The translations under genes and the position numbers were made by a program. From Candidatus Niyogiibacteriota bacterium (GTDB lineage: Bacteria; Patescibacteriota; Minisyncoccia; 1-14-0-10-42-19), in the NCBI GenBank assembly GCA_016204155.1, contig JACQLG010000060.1, positions 1 through 25,391 on the forward strand: DNA of 25,391 bases, given 5' to 3'. Below the pieces are notes generated by a model. The model did no database searches and was not told where the DNA came from. It saw only the letters and a list, made by a program, of their open reading frames with translations. Within the stretch, counting starts at the first letter, position 1; the number at the start of each line of letters is the position of its first letter. Positions 1-6,980 of this stretch are shown in pieces.

Positions 1-360
1 ATTACACATAACATCAGGATTAGGCGTGAGGCCTCCTGCATATTCCCGCACCATGTAATCATATACTGCTTCCTTATATTCTTTTTCAAAATCGAATACA
101 TAGAATGGAATATTTAATTTCTCCGCAACGAGTCGCGCATCAATCGCGTCCTGCTCGGCAGAACACCCCGAATTGGCCAAAGCCGAGCTTTGACCAGAAG
201 AGTTGCGCCAGCAAACCATGTGAACCCCGACCACATCATATTGCTCGCTCTTTTTTAACAGGGCGGCTGCCACCGAGGAATCCACTCCTCCGCTCATTGC
301 AACGAACACCCTTCGACGTTGCCCAAGACGAGCTTTTGGTGGATTGCTTGACTTATTCAT
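1..360 (-). CDS. mnmA: tRNA-specific 2-thiouridylase MnmA (N-terminal part, cut by window edge)
   Basis: Cytoplasmic ATP-dependent enzyme that thiolates U34 of Lys, Glu and Gln tRNAs. The 120 visible residues carry the PP-loop SGGVDSS (23-29), a Cys in GCSAEQD (C66) and the family signature TPNPDVMCN (112-120), whose C119 corresponds to the catalytic Cys of the family. The gene continues beyond base 1. ATG at 360 is the only start that leaves the PP-loop intact; it gives an N-terminus about 12 residues longer than usual. There is no Shine-Dalgarno site, but TATCAT ends 6 nt upstream of the ATG, so the mRNA may be leaderless. The gene is divergent from the repeat protein at 413, with interleaved promoters. 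Identification is secure from motifs; only the start is open to question. Confidence 0.93.
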   Translation of the reverse strand, partial: MNKSSNPPKARLGQRRRVFVAMSGGVDSSVAAALLKKSEQYDVVGVHMVCWRNSSGQSSALANSGCSAEQDAIDARLVAEKLNIPFYVFDFEKEYKEAVYDYMVREYAGGLTPNPDVMCN

Positions 361-376
361 ACAGGCATGATACAAT
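348..376 (+). promoter_or_regulatory. Sigma70-type promoter of the 16-residue-repeat gene
   Basis: TTGACT (348-353), a 17-nt spacer, then TACAAT (371-376). This would start transcription near 383 and give a leader of about 30 nt that contains the GGAGGAG ribosome site before the ATG at 413. The -35 lies inside the first codons of mnmA, and the -10 overlaps the -10 of the mnmA promoter by two bases. Confidence 0.7.
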
Positions 377-396
377 GACTTCAAATAAAAAATCAA
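367..396 (-). promoter_or_regulatory. Promoter of mnmA, leaderless type
   Basis: Read on the minus strand: TTGATT (391-396), 18-nt spacer, TATCAT (367-372), then exactly 6 nt (GCCTGT) to the ATG at 360. A start site 6-7 nt past the -10 would fall on the ATG itself. It overlaps the opposing plus-strand promoter, so the two probably compete for polymerase. Confidence 0.6.
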
Positions 397-412
397 GGAG
401 GAGCATTAAAAA

Positions 413-1117
413 ATGAAGAATATAGTATTATTTATTAGTACTGTATGTGTTTATTTCGTAGCATGGATTTTGTTGGATACGCCAAGCGAATCGATAGAAT
501 TTATCTGGAGAATTGCTATATTAGGCCTGCTTTGTGCCCCTTTTAATATAAGGGGAAATGTTTATACTATCATCGGGAACGCGGTATCGGAAAAGAGCAT
601 TTTCTCGCTTTGTTCGCTCTACCAAAATGCAGGCAAAAATGCAGTAACTTTTCTCGGACTCGGAGGATACCAGAAAGCATATGAAATAGCATTAACTTTT
701 ACCGGCATTACAGGATTCCAATATTCAAAAAATGGTGATGCGGTTATGGGGGTTGGAATTGTTGGAATGCAAAAGTCATATAGAGATGCGGCCGTTATTG
801 TAGGAATGGCAAGATTCCAGCAAGCAGAGCAAGATACACTGTTTTTTTTCGGAATAGTAGGATCGCAAAAGGCGCGCAACAACGCAGAATGTGGCGTAGT
901 AATAACAGGAATTCAAATAGCAGATACGGAGGCAATACTTACAATTGGTATCGCTGGAGCACAAGAATCAAAAAACAGCGCAAGAATTTTGTGTGGACTT
1001 TGTATATTGCAACATGCGGAGTATTCAGCAAAAATTTTTGCGGGCATAACGTTTTATCAGCAGATTAAAGAGAAAGCCAGATCTTTTACTGTTTTCTCAA
1101 AATTAGAAGCGGATTAG
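413..1117 (+). CDS. Membrane-anchored protein of ten 16-residue Gln-spaced repeats, function unknown
   Basis: 234 residues. Two hydrophobic segments (about 4-22 and 30-44) come first, then a repeat domain from about 66 to 224. A Gln recurs at residues 71, 87, 103, 120, 136, 152, 168, 184, 200 and 216: every 16 residues, with one step of 17. Around it the pattern is Q-x-[A/S]-x3-A-x4-G-[I/L], with the small residues and the Gly nearly invariant. This regularity suggests a solenoid, perhaps a beta-helix with a Gln ladder, but no fold or function is recognised. ATG at 413 follows GGAGGAG at good spacing and a clear promoter. It is transcribed alone and ends at a hairpin terminator. It is vaguely like the 'GLQIGL' surface-repeat proteins of other bacteria, but I cannot claim homology. 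Confidence 0.85.
   Translation: MKNIVLFISTVCVYFVAWILLDTPSESIEFIWRIAILGLLCAPFNIRGNVYTIIGNAVSEKSIFSLCSLYQNAGKNAVTFLGLGGYQKAYEIALTFTGITGFQYSKNGDAVMGVGIVGMQKSYRDAAVIVGMARFQQAEQDTLFFFGIVGSQKARNNAECGVVITGIQIADTEAILTIGIAGAQESKNSARILCGLCILQHAEYSAKIFAGITFYQQIKEKARSFTVFSKLEAD
608..1084 (+). repeat. Protein-level tandem repeat, 10 units of about 48 bp
   Basis: This is the coding stretch for the ten 16-residue units. The DNA copies have diverged, while the protein periodicity (Gln, Ala/Ser at +2, Ala at +6, Gly at +11) is kept, so the repeat is old and under structural selection. One unit, around residues 103-119, has a single-residue insertion. Confidence 0.85.
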
Positions 1118-1140
1118 GATCGCGGCAATAAAAAAGTTTT

Positions 1141-1165
1141 AAAGGATGCATTTGCATCCTTTTTT
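1141..1165. terminator. Bidirectional rho-independent terminator
   Basis: AAAGGATGCA-TT-TGCATCCTTT forms a 9-10 bp stem followed by TTTTTT on the plus strand. On the minus strand the stem is followed by a T-rich stretch (complement of 1130-1140). It lies between the convergent ends of the repeat protein (1117) and the protease (1168) and probably serves both. Confidence 0.85.
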
Positions 1166-1167
1166 CA

Positions 1168-2076
1168 TTAACGTATTTCCTGCAATAATGTCCGTATATG
1201 TTCAGAAGCGGTTCCGAATCCGATGCCTACTTGTGAGACATCGCCCACGAGCTTCACGGTTTCATTATACAAATCAACATTAAATTTCACGGGATCCAAG
1301 CCGCTTATCGCAAAACCGGATGAATAATTCGGCGGAAGCGCAATAAATTTTTCAGTCGGTACATCAATCTGCCGCGAGCTCACAATACCGATCACGCGGC
1401 CGGTGAGCGCCGAAAAAATCGGCCCTCCGCTATTCCCCTTATTCACAAATGCGTTAATGCTCAACCGCTTTATGCCGTTGTCCTCGCCTTTTGCCGAAAT
1501 GACGCCGCGGTGTATTAAAATCTGCGAAAGTCCCCCACTAAACCCCGCAATGCCTATTTCTTCTCCTACTTCAATATTCTCGAAATAGCCGAGGACGACG
1601 GAAGGAAAATTTCCTTTTTTAATTCTTACAAGAGCAACGTCGGATGCCTGGTCTTTTGCAAGCAACTCCCCAGAAAATGTCCCGCTTCCAAATGTCTGCA
1701 CTTGAAGATCGTCACCAACCTCATCAACAACATGCGCGGCTGTTGCAATAATCCCGTCTTCAATAAAAAATCCTGAGCCGACAACTTCTCCCTCATCAAC
1801 TATCATAACGGACGCGCGCTTCACTCCGTCAGCAAAAGAAGAAAAATCATCCGCTTCAACATATCCTTCCTGCTTTAAAGAAAGAACAGAACGCTCCGTA
1901 CGGTCAAGCAGGGCGTCAAATTCCAAAAAACGGCGCTCAAACGTCGTACGCAACGCTTCGGTCGCCGTTTCTGTTTTTTTTGCATGCTCTTCGCTTTGAT
2001 ATGCGAAAACCAATGAAATAACCGCAACCGACAATGCGCCGAGCAAGACAAGTTGTTCGCGAAAGCCTCTTCTCAT
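1168..2076 (-). CDS. Membrane-anchored trypsin-like (HtrA/S1C-type) serine protease
   Basis: 302 residues. A single N-terminal membrane anchor (about 8-26) is followed by a short charged, probably coiled segment (30-70) and a chymotrypsin-fold protease domain. The catalytic triad is visible: H115 in TAAHVV, D146 in SDVALV and S216 in GNSGGP. There is no PDZ domain at this length, unlike DegP or DegS, so substrate recognition must differ. It probably acts outside the membrane on misfolded or exported proteins. ATG at 2076 has no clear ribosome site, but an extended -10 (TGATATACT) ends 8 nt upstream. It follows mltG by 39 bp on the same strand. Confidence 0.88.
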   Translation of the reverse strand: MRRGFREQLVLLGALSVAVISLVFAYQSEEHAKKTETATEALRTTFERRFLEFDALLDRTERSVLSLKQEGYVEADDFSSFADGVKRASVMIVDEGEVVGSGFFIEDGIIATAAHVVDEVGDDLQVQTFGSGTFSGELLAKDQASDVALVRIKKGNFPSVVLGYFENIEVGEEIGIAGFSGGLSQILIHRGVISAKGEDNGIKRLSINAFVNKGNSGGPIFSALTGRVIGIVSSRQIDVPTEKFIALPPNYSSGFAISGLDPVKFNVDLYNETVKLVGDVSQVGIGFGTASEHIRTLLQEIR

Positions 2077-2084
2077 TGCTATCT

Positions 2085-2093
2085 AGTATATCA
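2085..2093 (-). promoter_or_regulatory. Extended -10 element for the protease gene
   Basis: TG-A-TATACT on the minus strand ends 8 nt before the ATG at 2076. There is no good -35, which an extended -10 can tolerate. The leader would be one or two bases at most. Confidence 0.4.
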
Positions 2094-2115
2094 CCTTCCC
2101 GGATACAGGCACACA

Positions 2116-3228
2116 TTAGCGGAGATAACGGGATTTATTTGATTTATGCTCCTCAAAAGTTTTTGCATAATACGCCTTTCCGCCGCCGTCATGAAGGTAA
2201 TACCAATAATCAGATTCTTGGGGATACAATGCCGCTTCAATCGCTTCTATCCCAGGATTTGAAATAGGAGTAGGAGGCAAGCCGACACGCGCATAAACAT
2301 TATACGGAGAATCAATTTCAAGATCGTCTAGCGTGAGCTGGAACGATCCTCTGCCAGTAATATAGGAAAGCGCCGCATCAACCTGCAGAGGATAATTTTC
2401 GCGAAGGCGCTTCCACAGAATCCCGGATATGATCTTCCCGTCTTCCCCATCAAATGCTTCCCGTTCAATGATTGATGCCATGATCAATATGTCATAAAAA
2501 TCTTTTTTTTGCCGCGTTGCTTCTTCATGCATTTCATCCGTCACTTTCCGTTCAAAATTTTCAAGCATCGCGCGTATTACCGATCCTGGCTTGATTGCCG
2601 GCGGGAAAAAATAGGTATCCGGAAACAAAAACCCTTCAAAACCCGCGCCTGCAGGTTTTATAGAAAGCACTTCCTGAAAATCAACCCATTCCTCGTCGCG
2701 TATCATATAGGCATCCGTGCCGTTGCCATAATGATCCGCATTCAATCCCGCGATACGCCAAAAATCTTTTGCAGTAAACATCCCTTTCTCTTCAAAAAAT
2801 AACCCCATTCCAAAAATTGTCGCTCCCTCTTGTATCGTTGATTGAAATGGTTCAACTTCGTAATTCCCGACGGTCAGACGAAACATAACTTCGGTAAGAG
2901 AAAGGGGTTTTTCAAAATAATACAATCCCGCCTTTACATCACGCTCTTTCCCTGCCGCTTTCACCAAAAATATAAAAAAGGACGGCGCGCGAATAATATT
3001 GTTCTCATGGAGAGAATGTGCAATCTCGGAAAGGGATGCGCCTTTTTGTACTTCAAAGATCTTTTCAGCCGGAAACGTATACGACGGCATAAAAAAAAGA
3101 AGATAAAAGAAAATGCCGGACAATACCAAAAATGCCGCAATGCCCGTTCCTGCAACGCTCTTTGGCGAACGACCCCATGCGGCCTTCGCAACTTCACGGG
3201 ATTGTGATACAAAACGCCTAAATGCCAT
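2116..3228 (-). CDS. mltG: Endolytic murein transglycosylase MltG (YceG-like)
   Basis: 370 residues. It cleaves nascent glycan strands to end peptidoglycan polymerisation. A single membrane helix (about 25-47) is followed by a LysM-like segment and the YceG catalytic domain. The catalytic Glu is E255 in MASIIERE; EGFLFPDTYF (198-207) and the GLPPTPISNPG stretch near residue 316 are family hallmarks. The frame is open upstream to 3297, but that part lies inside pcm. The ATG at 3228 gives the normal N-terminus and overlaps the pcm stop by 11 nt, which points to translational coupling, since the site in front of it is poor. Presence of the gene implies a peptidoglycan wall. Confidence 0.93.
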   Translation of the reverse strand: MAFRRFVSQSREVAKAAWGRSPKSVAGTGIAAFLVLSGIFFYLLFFMPSYTFPAEKIFEVQKGASLSEIAHSLHENNIIRAPSFFIFLVKAAGKERDVKAGLYYFEKPLSLTEVMFRLTVGNYEVEPFQSTIQEGATIFGMGLFFEEKGMFTAKDFWRIAGLNADHYGNGTDAYMIRDEEWVDFQEVLSIKPAGAGFEGFLFPDTYFFPPAIKPGSVIRAMLENFERKVTDEMHEEATRQKKDFYDILIMASIIEREAFDGEDGKIISGILWKRLRENYPLQVDAALSYITGRGSFQLTLDDLEIDSPYNVYARVGLPPTPISNPGIEAIEAALYPQESDYWYYLHDGGGKAYYAKTFEEHKSNKSRYLR

Positions 3229-3898
3229 CGGTCCGGTTGCCGTAAAACGGCACAAAAAGAAACCCGGGATAGGACTCATATTCAAAATCGCCCTCACTCC
3301 GTTTTATAAAACGCCACAAGGAACTGCCCAAAGGCACCACAATGATACCGCCGTCCCGTAATTGCTTAATCCAAGCGGGCGGAATGCATTGCAGTTTATT
3401 TTTTTCACCGCAATGAATGGAAGCCCCGGCAATAATCCGGTCAAATTTTACATCTTCGGGCGGATGAGACGCATTCCCGCACTGCCAAAAAACTGCCTTT
3501 TTCTCTATAAAAGTATATTTTGATATGTTCGTTCTTCCGAACTCAGAGAGTGCGGCAATCCCCTCAAACGCATATACTTTTCCGCCTCCTGCACTGCCAG
3601 CTACGATATATGCCAGCAATGCCGTCTGCCAGCCGGACCCTGCGCCCGCATCAAGCACCACATGCCCTTTTTGGGGATTCAGCAACTCAAGCATGAATGC
3701 CACAGTATACGGCTGTGAAATCGTCTGTCCTTCCCCGATCGATATCGGCTCGTCGCGATAAGCATCATCCTCGTCCTCAGGACGCAGAAAATCTTTTCTG
3801 TCAATTGCCATAAACGCATCGATAATCCTGCGTGTCCGGAGGACGCTTGCCGCCTGCAAATACCGCGCAAGGTCTTCCTTTGATTGGCTTGACACCAT
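3218..3898 (-). CDS. pcm: Protein-L-isoaspartate O-methyltransferase-like protein
   Basis: 226 residues. It uses S-adenosylmethionine to methylate isoaspartyl residues and so starts repair of aged proteins. The family loop GEGQTISQPYTVAFML is at 55-70, and the SAM-binding motif VLDAGAGSGWQTA at 81-93. Length and the N-terminal helix RRIIDAFMAIDRKDFLRP fit the family. The start at 3898 lacks a ribosome site; TATCAT ends 6 nt upstream, so it may be leaderless. Its 3' end overlaps mltG by 11 nt, making a two-gene unit. The terminator of the large gene at 3958 sits directly upstream, so pcm must have its own promoter there. Confidence 0.9.
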   Translation of the reverse strand: MVSSQSKEDLARYLQAASVLRTRRIIDAFMAIDRKDFLRPEDEDDAYRDEPISIGEGQTISQPYTVAFMLELLNPQKGHVVLDAGAGSGWQTALLAYIVAGSAGGGKVYAFEGIAALSEFGRTNISKYTFIEKKAVFWQCGNASHPPEDVKFDRIIAGASIHCGEKNKLQCIPPAWIKQLRDGGIIVVPLGSSLWRFIKRSEGDFEYESYPGFLFVPFYGNRTDGI

Positions 3899-3904
3899 GA
3901 TAGT

Positions 3905-3910
3905 ATGATA
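3905..3910 (-). promoter_or_regulatory. -10 element of pcm, 6 nt from ATG
   Basis: TATCAT on the minus strand, then ACTATC, then ATG. The -35 at the expected distance is poor (TGTATA, 3928-3933) and lies inside the terminator hairpin of the preceding gene. Confidence 0.4.
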
Positions 3911-3911
3911 A

Positions 3912-3939
3912 CAAAAACGAGCCCTGGTATACAGAGCTC
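3912..3939 (-). terminator. Terminator of the 936-residue gene
   Basis: On the minus strand GAGCTCTG-TATAC-CAGGGCTC forms an 8-bp stem (one G-T pair) with a 5-nt loop, followed by GTTTTTG. It lies 19-46 bases past the stop at 3958 and runs almost into the pcm start. Confidence 0.75.
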
Positions 3940-3957
3940 TTTCTTATTTTTTATTTT

Positions 3958-6768
3958 TTATAGAGGTTTCGGGAAGAATGTTTCCCAATTAATCTCTTTT
4001 TTCTTCTGAATCAGTTCCACAATGTCGTGGAACATGAGTGTCCGCGTAATAAGCGGGGCATTTTCCGGCCCTTCGGCAGGAAGGCAGACAAACATCACGC
4101 CGGTATTATTTGGCGGCAAAGACCACTTCTCGCCATACCCATCAGTACGAGTATTCGGCGGCCCCATCACAAACCACATCATACATGTAACAATCGACGC
4201 TTTAAAATGCTTATCTCCAACAACAGCAACAACAAGCTTGTTTTCGAAAATCGTGCTCGGATTTCCCTTCACGATATAATTCCTCACGGCTAACTGCAAC
4301 GGATCGCCCCAATTAATTGATCCGCCTGGAGGCGAATTTCTAAAATCAAGACCGTATTCATATCCTCCTGGCGCTTTCAGTGTCCCCCACGCGATAAAGT
4401 TATTTCCGTACACAGGCCCGTTCACTAATTTGTCAAGTTCGTTTTCCTTGCCGATCCATCGGGAAGTTCCCCACAGAAGGCCCTTAAGATATTCTGCGTT
4501 GATTGGTCCTGGCACAAAATGACCGTTAGTAGTTTTTAAATCGTGATTTCCCGTACCCATCAGAATCGCGGCTATATCAATACGGTCATGCACGCTCCCC
4601 GTAAGCTCGCTTACGCCCTTCAGCTCAATACCTGCTTGCATGTGACGTAAAAGCACTCCTTCGTACATATCAATGTTGTTACGGATATTTCTCCTGAAAA
4701 ACTCGAGCAATTGATCTGTATACCATTGCTCTCCCCTTCTATGTATTTGTTCAAGGAAAAACTGCCGCATCGCATCAACATGGTTTAAAAGGTCATATCG
4801 ATCCTCGGTCACACGAACCCGTTCCATTAATCTCTTTGCTTCTTGTTCCAATTGAGTATAGCGCATCTGGTGTCTATGCGGCTGTTTATGGATCTCAAAG
4901 TGGTCGCCCTGATCCGGGTCATCATTAATAGTGACCATATGGAAAGGAGGGTTTTTAGAAGCCCCGTATCCTGCACTGCGCAGAAGATGAAATACTGCTT
5001 CATCCGGACCGATATTCCTTTCCAATTCTTTACACCAAATGAACTCTCTATTCGGAGACCCAATATGCGGATCTGTGGCAACCATGACATTGATGTACTT
5101 TCCCTCAAGTGCTGGCATTGCCGGCCCTGCGTCGTCTTGGATAGTGATTGGCAATCTTGCTTCACATTCTTTTTGTAAAGATTCGATAGAGAAAACTTCT
5201 TCGTTTACAACACCGTTCATAATAGTCAGCTGTAATACGCCCGGCTGAAACTGCTCATTATACACTGCCTGTGCTATAGGATCCGCCTTTTTATTTACAA
5301 TATTCTTGTATGCTTTCCGCAAAAATCTTCCGTCTACGCACATCGGCGCGACATAAATGTTGGAAGGTTTTCCGCGATGCCCGCCGTAATCTCTTTCGCG
5401 CGATACTGTACGATAGTTCAATGCATGAGGATGCAGTATAACTACAGCATCGGCAAGTTCTTGGCGCAACACTTTCGGCCCGCATGTCTTCGTATAATCG
5501 CTCAACAAAGTATCGGTCACACGAACATGAGATGATATATGAGTTTCAATTACCGTATCATGAACTTTTACGTACGACGTTCCTTTGCAGATAACTTTTG
5601 AATGAGGAATTGCTTTTTCTAATTTGCGCACTACATAGGAAAGAGAACGGGTGACGAAACGCTGCCATTCTTCATCTGTAACATCGGTAATTCTTGTCCG
5701 CGCCTCCTGGTCATGCATGGCAACAATTTCTTCCTTCAACATGGCTATCTCAGCTTCATTATCCTCAAATGATTCCGCAAAGGCCAAAGAGGCATACAAC
5801 GATTTCAACTCGGCTTTAATTTGGTTCAGCTTCGTCAAAGTATAATACCGCACGTTCCAATACGCATCGGCAAGAATGATCAACTCTTCCTTAACACCAA
5901 GGCAAATAATAATCTTGCCCGTAAATTCAGGATCTCCGTCGGGCTTAACCGTAATTTTGATCCACCCATGAATCAAATTTTCAAACGCTTCCCCGATCGT
6001 CTCGTAAATCACCTCATCATCAGGGTGTTCTTTTATGATGCGTAGCGCCTCTTTTTGATAACTTGGCTCCAAGATAGAGACACTTATCTCACGGCCTGAA
6101 AAAAGCGCCCGCAGTGCTTTCGAGGGCCCTGCCGCTTTCTTTGTATCCAATCGCAGAAGATTGGATGCCACTACCACATCAACGTTATTTTTATTTGCGC
6201 AAGCAGAAGCTTGACGTACCGGATTATTTACAATGTCGCGCTTATAGCGCGTACCAATATTCGCGCCGTTAACAAACATTATCTTCTGCTCTTGGAAATT
6301 TTCTGTCTGGATATGATACGGATTGCGGAAATCGATGTCGGGAAACGCAAACTCCTCATCTTCTCTGGTTGTTTCACTGATTCTCCCGATCCCGTACACA
6401 AATTTCTTTGCTGCGCTCGGAGTCTTCGTGAGTCCGGTGATCTCTTTTGCTTTTTTCTCAATCCGCTCCATCGTGTTATACGGATGGGCTTTTTGATATT
6501 TTTCTAACGGCGATTTCCAGCTCACAATGTCAGTCAGCGCCTGGATCGTTCCCTGCGGTCCTTCGGTCCAAAGAATACGGTTGATTATCTTTTCTAGTTT
6601 TTCTGCGGTGAATTCATATTCCGCATTAATCATGTCTTGCCAAAATGCGGCGCTAATCTGCTCAAGTAGTTTAACTTCATTATTATGAAGAATACCATCC
6701 TTAATCAATGTGCGAAGATGCGCTTCTAGCTCTTGTTCAAACGTACCTGCATCCTTTTTTTCAACCAT
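3958..6768 (-). CDS. Large (936-residue) calcineurin-like metallophosphoesterase-type protein
   Basis: No named family is recognised, but the C-terminal part carries the metal-site motifs of calcineurin-like phosphoesterases in order: DPH (566-568, with IG after it), a D-rich NDDPDQGDH (615-623), GTGNHD (738-743) and a later His in GDKHF (851-855). The first half has a similar start, IMFVNGANIG (163-172), and VDVVVASNLL (196-205), where the DxH and GD residues would be, but without the metal ligands. This looks like a degenerate second phosphoesterase domain. HPHALNYR (446-453) may be its equivalent of the late His motif. No signal peptide or membrane segment is seen, so it is probably cytoplasmic. 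AGGAGG sits 8 nt before the ATG. It is transcribed alone and ends at a terminator. The substrate is unknown; a nuclease or nucleotide phosphoesterase is possible. Confidence 0.7.
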   Translation of the reverse strand: MVEKKDAGTFEQELEAHLRTLIKDGILHNNEVKLLEQISAAFWQDMINAEYEFTAEKLEKIINRILWTEGPQGTIQALTDIVSWKSPLEKYQKAHPYNTMERIEKKAKEITGLTKTPSAAKKFVYGIGRISETTREDEEFAFPDIDFRNPYHIQTENFQEQKIMFVNGANIGTRYKRDIVNNPVRQASACANKNNVDVVVASNLLRLDTKKAAGPSKALRALFSGREISVSILEPSYQKEALRIIKEHPDDEVIYETIGEAFENLIHGWIKITVKPDGDPEFTGKIIICLGVKEELIILADAYWNVRYYTLTKLNQIKAELKSLYASLAFAESFEDNEAEIAMLKEEIVAMHDQEARTRITDVTDEEWQRFVTRSLSYVVRKLEKAIPHSKVICKGTSYVKVHDTVIETHISSHVRVTDTLLSDYTKTCGPKVLRQELADAVVILHPHALNYRTVSRERDYGGHRGKPSNIYVAPMCVDGRFLRKAYKNIVNKKADPIAQAVYNEQFQPGVLQLTIMNGVVNEEVFSIESLQKECEARLPITIQDDAGPAMPALEGKYINVMVATDPHIGSPNREFIWCKELERNIGPDEAVFHLLRSAGYGASKNPPFHMVTINDDPDQGDHFEIHKQPHRHQMRYTQLEQEAKRLMERVRVTEDRYDLLNHVDAMRQFFLEQIHRRGEQWYTDQLLEFFRRNIRNNIDMYEGVLLRHMQAGIELKGVSELTGSVHDRIDIAAILMGTGNHDLKTTNGHFVPGPINAEYLKGLLWGTSRWIGKENELDKLVNGPVYGNNFIAWGTLKAPGGYEYGLDFRNSPPGGSINWGDPLQLAVRNYIVKGNPSTIFENKLVVAVVGDKHFKASIVTCMMWFVMGPPNTRTDGYGEKWSLPPNNTGVMFVCLPAEGPENAPLITRTLMFHDIVELIQKKKEINWETFFPKPL

Positions 6769-6842
6769 GATCTTGTTCCTCCTGCATAGCGTATGTCAAA
6801 CAGCATGCATTTGTATGTATTATATCACGATATAACTTTAAA

Positions 6843-6930
6843 AAAGAGGAGATATATCCAAAATATTCATCAGACAACAAAAAGACATTTTTTTCAACTA
6901 CACACGCGGGAGGCAAAGCGATACAATATA
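6843..6930. repeat. Direct repeat A, copy 1 (upstream of membrane protein gene)
   Basis: The first 65 bases (6843-6907) are identical to 8313-8377. The next 23 match with five differences. It lies in the 212-bp gap between the divergent 936-residue gene and the gene at 6981. It is purine-rich and contains a possible -10, TACAAT (6922-6927), altered in the other copy. No convincing -35 is seen. Confidence 0.9.
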
Positions 6931-6980
6931 CACAAATGTAGCCTTAAAAATCAAAAAAACATACAAGAGAGGCGCCGTTA

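Noticed and set aside
105..416. Open frame of 103 codons on the plus strand
   Set aside because: It is antisense to mnmA, whose SGGVDSS and TPNPDVMCN motifs settle the coding strand.
3229..3297. Longer N-terminus for MltG starting at 3297
   Set aside because: The extra 23 residues lie inside pcm, and the family N-terminus begins shortly before the membrane helix.
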